Shown piece by piece: positions 61,428 through 64,000 of a stretch of DNA of 64,000 nt. Source of the stretch: Aquabacter spiritensis. GTDB taxonomy: Bacteria; Pseudomonadota; Alphaproteobacteria; Rhizobiales; Xanthobacteraceae. Position 1 is the first letter of the stretch. Each line of letters opens with the position of its first letter. Both the position numbers and the translations under genes were made by a program. The notes beneath the pieces are model-generated. The model was given only the letters and a program-made list of their open reading frames with translations. It did no database searches and was not told the DNA's origin. The DNA is taken from contig NZ_SMAI01000004.1 in the NCBI RefSeq assembly GCF_004346185.1, forward strand, positions 186,001-250,000, given 5' to 3'.

Positions 61428-61850
61428 ATGCGGGGTGATCGCCCTGATCTCGACGTGACGCCTGCTTCGACCCGCCCGGTGCGCGGCCGGGCCTCGACCT
61501 CCCATGCTCGCCGTCTGCGCACGGACATGACCGACGCCGAGCGCACCCTCTGGCAGGATATCCGCGCCCACCGTCTCGGCGGGCTCGGCTTCCGCCGCCA
61601 GTACCCCGTCGGGCCTTGCATCGTCGATTTTGCCTGCGTTTCCGCCTCCCTCGTCCTTGAGCTGGACGGCGGGCAGCACTTCACGGATCGGGGCATGGCA
61701 CGCGATGAGCGAAGGGACGCGGATCTCGCCGCCCATGGCTTTCGCGTGCTTCGGTTCTCCAATCTGGACGTCTTGAAAAATCTCACGGGCGTCCTTGAAA
61801 CAATCCTTTCCGCAGCGGCGCCTGCGCAGATCACGGATCGCACCCCATGA
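61428..61850 (+). CDS. DUF559 (Vsr-like endonuclease fold) protein
   Basis: The 140-residue protein has the DUF559 pattern. ARRLRTDMTDAERTLWQDIRAHRLGGLGFRRQYPVG is followed by IVDFACVSASLVLELDGGQH with the Asp/Glu residues of a PD-(D/E)xK-like site. FRVLRFSN lies near the end. The family is related to Vsr mismatch nucleases, but its role is unknown. I chose the ATG at 61428, with GGGAGG six bases upstream. Its stop overlaps the pheT start as ATGA, so pheT translation may be coupled to it. Its insertion inside pheS-pheT suggests later acquisition. Confidence 0.85.
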   Translation: MRGDRPDLDVTPASTRPVRGRASTSHARRLRTDMTDAERTLWQDIRAHRLGGLGFRRQYPVGPCIVDFACVSASLVLELDGGQHFTDRGMARDERRDADLAAHGFRVLRFSNLDVLKNLTGVLETILSAAAPAQITDRTP

Positions 61851-64000
61851 AATTCACCTATTCCTGGCTCCAAGAGCATCTCGAACCCACGGCCTCCTTC
61901 GAGGCGATCGTCGACCGGCTGTCGCTGATCGGCCTGGAAGTGGAGGGCGTCGAGGACAAGGCGAAGGCGCTGGCGCCGTTCGTGGTGGGCGAGGTGCTGA
62001 CCGCGCAGAAGCATCCCAATGCCGACAAGCTGAAGGTCTGCACCGTCTCGATCGGCGCGGGCGACCCGATCCAGGTGGTGTGCGGCGCGCCCAATGCGCG
62101 GGCCGGCCTGAAGACGGTGTTCGCGGCGCCCGGCACGGTGATCCCCGCGACCGGAACCGAGCTGAAGATCGGCAAGATCCGCGACGTGGAAAGCCGCGGC
62201 ATGCTGTGCTCGGCGCGCGAGATGGGGCTGTCAGAGGAGCATGAGGGCATCATCGAGCTGCCGCAGGACGCGCCCGTGGGCGTTCCGTTCGCGCAGGTGC
62301 TCGGCCTGAACGATCCGGTGGTGGAAATCGCCGTCACGCCCAACCGCGCCGACTGCCTCGGCATTTCCGGCATCGCGCGGGACCTCGCCGCGGCCCGCCT
62401 CGGCGATTTGCTCGCCCCGCGCATCGCCCCGGTGCCCGGCACATTCCCCTCGCCGGTGAACGTCACGCTCGATTTCGGCGGGACCCCGTCTTTGTGCCCG
62501 GCCTTCGCGCTCCGGGTGATCCGCGGCGTGACCAACGGCCCCTCGCCGGACTGGATGCAGGAGAAGCTGCGCGCCATCGGCCTGCGGCCGATCAATGCGC
62601 TGGTCGACGTGACGAACTTCCTCACCTTCGACCGCAACCGTCCGCTGCACGTCTTCGACCTGAAGAAGGTCACGGGCGATCTCGTCGTGCGTCGCGCCAA
62701 GACCGGTGAGAGCCTGCTGGCGCTCGACGGGCGGACCTATGCGCTCGACGAGAGCATGTGCGTGATCGCCGACGACAAGGGCGTGGAGAGCCTCGCAGGC
62801 ATCATGGGCGGGGAAGAGAGCGGTTGCGACGCGGCGACCACGGACGTGGTGATCGAGAGCGCGCTCTGGGAGCCGATCAACATCGCCCAGACCGGCCGCC
62901 GGCTCGGCATCAATTCCGACGCCCGGTTCCGCTTCGAGCGCGGCGTCGATCCCGCCTGGATGGTGCCGGGGCTGGAACTCGCCACCCACCTCATCCTCGA
63001 TCTGTGCGGCGGCGCGCCGTCCGAAATCGTGCTGGCGGGTGCGGTTCCCGACACCACGCGCACCATCGACTTTCCGCTCTCCGAGGTGAAGCGCCTCTCG
63101 GGCCTCGAAGCCTCCGAGGCGGAAATCATGGACGTGCTGACCCGGCTCGGCTTCGCCGTCTCGGGCGCGGCGCCCGTGGTCCAGGTGGTGCCGCCCTCCT
63201 GGCGCGGCGACATCGAGGGCAAGGCGGATCTCGTCGAGGAGGTGGTGCGCATTCTCGGCCTCGCCCGCGTTCCCGCGACCGAATTCCCGCGCGAGGGTGG
63301 CGGACGCCGTCCTGTCCTCACCCCGCTCCAACTGCGCACCCGCAAGGCGCGCCGCGCTCTGGCCGCCCGCGGCATGGTCGAGGCGGTCACCTGGTCGTTC
63401 CTGTCCGCCAAGGCGGCGGCCCTGTTCGGCGGCGGCCAGCCGGAACTCGCGCTGTCCAATCCGATCGCGTCGGATCTGTCCGACATGCGCCCGAGCCTTC
63501 TGCCGGGCCTGATCCGCTCGGCCCAGGCGAATGCCGATCGCGGCACCGGAGACGTCGCCTTGTTCGAGGTCGGCCAGGTGTTTGCCGGCGACCGGCCGGA
63601 GGACCAGCGCATGGCCGCCGCAGGTCTGCGCCGCGCCGCCGCCAAGCCCGCCGGGGCCGGCCGCTTCTGGCAGGGCAATGCCGGTGCGGCCGATGCGTTC
63701 GACGCCAAGGCGGACGCCCTGGCCGCGCTTGCCGCCTGCGGCGCGCCGACCGCCAACCTCCAGGTCACGGCGGACGCGCCGGATTGGTACCATCCCGGCC
63801 GCTCCGGCTCCTTCCGGCTCGGCCCCAACGTGATCGGCACGTTCGGCGAGATTCATCCGGCGATCCTGGAGGCGCTCGACGCGACCGGGCCGCTGGTCGC
63901 CTTCGAGCTGATCCTCGACCGCATCCCCGAGCCCAAGGCCAAGCCGACCAAGGTCAAGCCGCCGCTCGATCTGTCGGCGTTCCAGCCGGTCCGGCGCGAC
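61847..64000 (+). CDS. pheT: Phenylalanyl-tRNA synthetase beta subunit, 3'-truncated by window edge
   Basis: The frame from the ATG at 61847 stays open to the end of the window, giving 718 of the usual about 800 residues. It opens MKFTYSWLQEHLEPTASF. The tRNA-binding OB domain (about 40-150, KHPNADKLKVCTV) and the B3/B4 editing region (about 200-400, PINALVDVTNFLTFDRNRPLHVFD) follow. The B5 and core-like domains come next, with DVALFEVGQVF near 565. The C-terminal anticodon-binding domain is beyond the window. It overlaps DUF559 by four bases. Confidence 0.95.
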   Translation, partial: MKFTYSWLQEHLEPTASFEAIVDRLSLIGLEVEGVEDKAKALAPFVVGEVLTAQKHPNADKLKVCTVSIGAGDPIQVVCGAPNARAGLKTVFAAPGTVIPATGTELKIGKIRDVESRGMLCSAREMGLSEEHEGIIELPQDAPVGVPFAQVLGLNDPVVEIAVTPNRADCLGISGIARDLAAARLGDLLAPRIAPVPGTFPSPVNVTLDFGGTPSLCPAFALRVIRGVTNGPSPDWMQEKLRAIGLRPINALVDVTNFLTFDRNRPLHVFDLKKVTGDLVVRRAKTGESLLALDGRTYALDESMCVIADDKGVESLAGIMGGEESGCDAATTDVVIESALWEPINIAQTGRRLGINSDARFRFERGVDPAWMVPGLELATHLILDLCGGAPSEIVLAGAVPDTTRTIDFPLSEVKRLSGLEASEAEIMDVLTRLGFAVSGAAPVVQVVPPSWRGDIEGKADLVEEVVRILGLARVPATEFPREGGGRRPVLTPLQLRTRKARRALAARGMVEAVTWSFLSAKAAALFGGGQPELALSNPIASDLSDMRPSLLPGLIRSAQANADRGTGDVALFEVGQVFAGDRPEDQRMAAAGLRRAAAKPAGAGRFWQGNAGAADAFDAKADALAALAACGAPTANLQVTADAPDWYHPGRSGSFRLGPNVIGTFGEIHPAILEALDATGPLVAFELILDRIPEPKAKPTKVKPPLDLSAFQPVRRD

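Noticed and set aside
61266-61850. DUF559 gene with inverted repeats as a transposon
   Set aside because: Both repeat arms lie on one side of the gene, and no transposase or target duplication is visible.

Overview
The window is very GC-rich (sampled lines are near 70% GC by eye), densely coded chromosomal DNA of an alphaproteobacterium, most likely Hyphomicrobiales. The evidence is the set of lineage-typical genes: an invasion-associated locus B family protein, a DUF882 protein, DUF2794, DUF4164, two BA14K-family proteins, an imuA-imuB-dnaE2 cassette under a GTTC-N7-GTTC LexA box, and the order zapA - 6S RNA - fthC. A full-length formaldehyde-activating enzyme and a MOFRL-type glycerate 2-kinase point to methylotrophy or at least formaldehyde handling, although neither proves it. 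I saw no tRNA, rRNA, CRISPR array or transposase.

Layout. 1-9.2 kb: a class III aminotransferase cut by the window edge, a HupE/UreJ protein, an IalB-like secreted protein, oligoendopeptidase F, a Fis-type response regulator, a YcbB-type L,D-transpeptidase followed by a 17-bp tandem repeat, and a DUF882 protein. 9.2-9.6 kb: a candidate structured small RNA on the minus strand with its own terminator. 9.6-16.2 kb: DUF2794, GNAT, pyrimidine 5'-nucleotidase, argB, then a short phosphonate-associated operon (phnM, DUF1045, hexapeptide transferase) without C-P lyase core genes. 16.2-26.4 kb: transport and catabolism, with a TAXI-type TRAP transporter (binding protein, fused permease, DUF1850), an unknown secreted protein, a TctC/Bug binding protein with a split AtuA pair and a divergent LysR regulator, then glycerate 2-kinase.

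26.6-36.9 kb: a GNAT protein, a paired SMR exporter, and the SOS mutasome operon. Divergent from imuA lies a lower-GC two-gene module resembling MntA-HepT (nucleotidyltransferase plus HEPN) toxin-antitoxin systems. An MFS exporter and a possible small protein follow. 36.9-42.6 kb: an OmpA-domain/MotA-like membrane pair, an inositol-monophosphatase family enzyme, a Sel1-repeat protein translationally coupled to a degenerate ThiE-like protein, and a LysE exporter.

42.8-48.2 kb: the central-carbon operon tkt-gap-pgk-fba on the minus strand, with a recognisable promoter and a terminator. 48.4-57.8 kb: DUF3828-like protein, DUF4164, zapA, 6S RNA, fthC, ymdB, yebC, fae, polA and cysG. 57.8-64 kb: two BA14K proteins, then rpmI-rplT and pheS - DUF559 - pheT, with pheT running off the window.

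Best leads for follow-up: the minus-strand RNA at 9258-9413, where every non-Watson-Crick pair is a G-U only on that strand; the MntA-HepT-like pair with an Asn where the HEPN His is expected; the phnM cassette without C-P lyase; the 98-nt imuA/imuB overlap with an in-frame 15-bp repeat in imuA; and the inverted repeat beside the DUF559 gene inside the phenylalanyl-tRNA synthetase operon.
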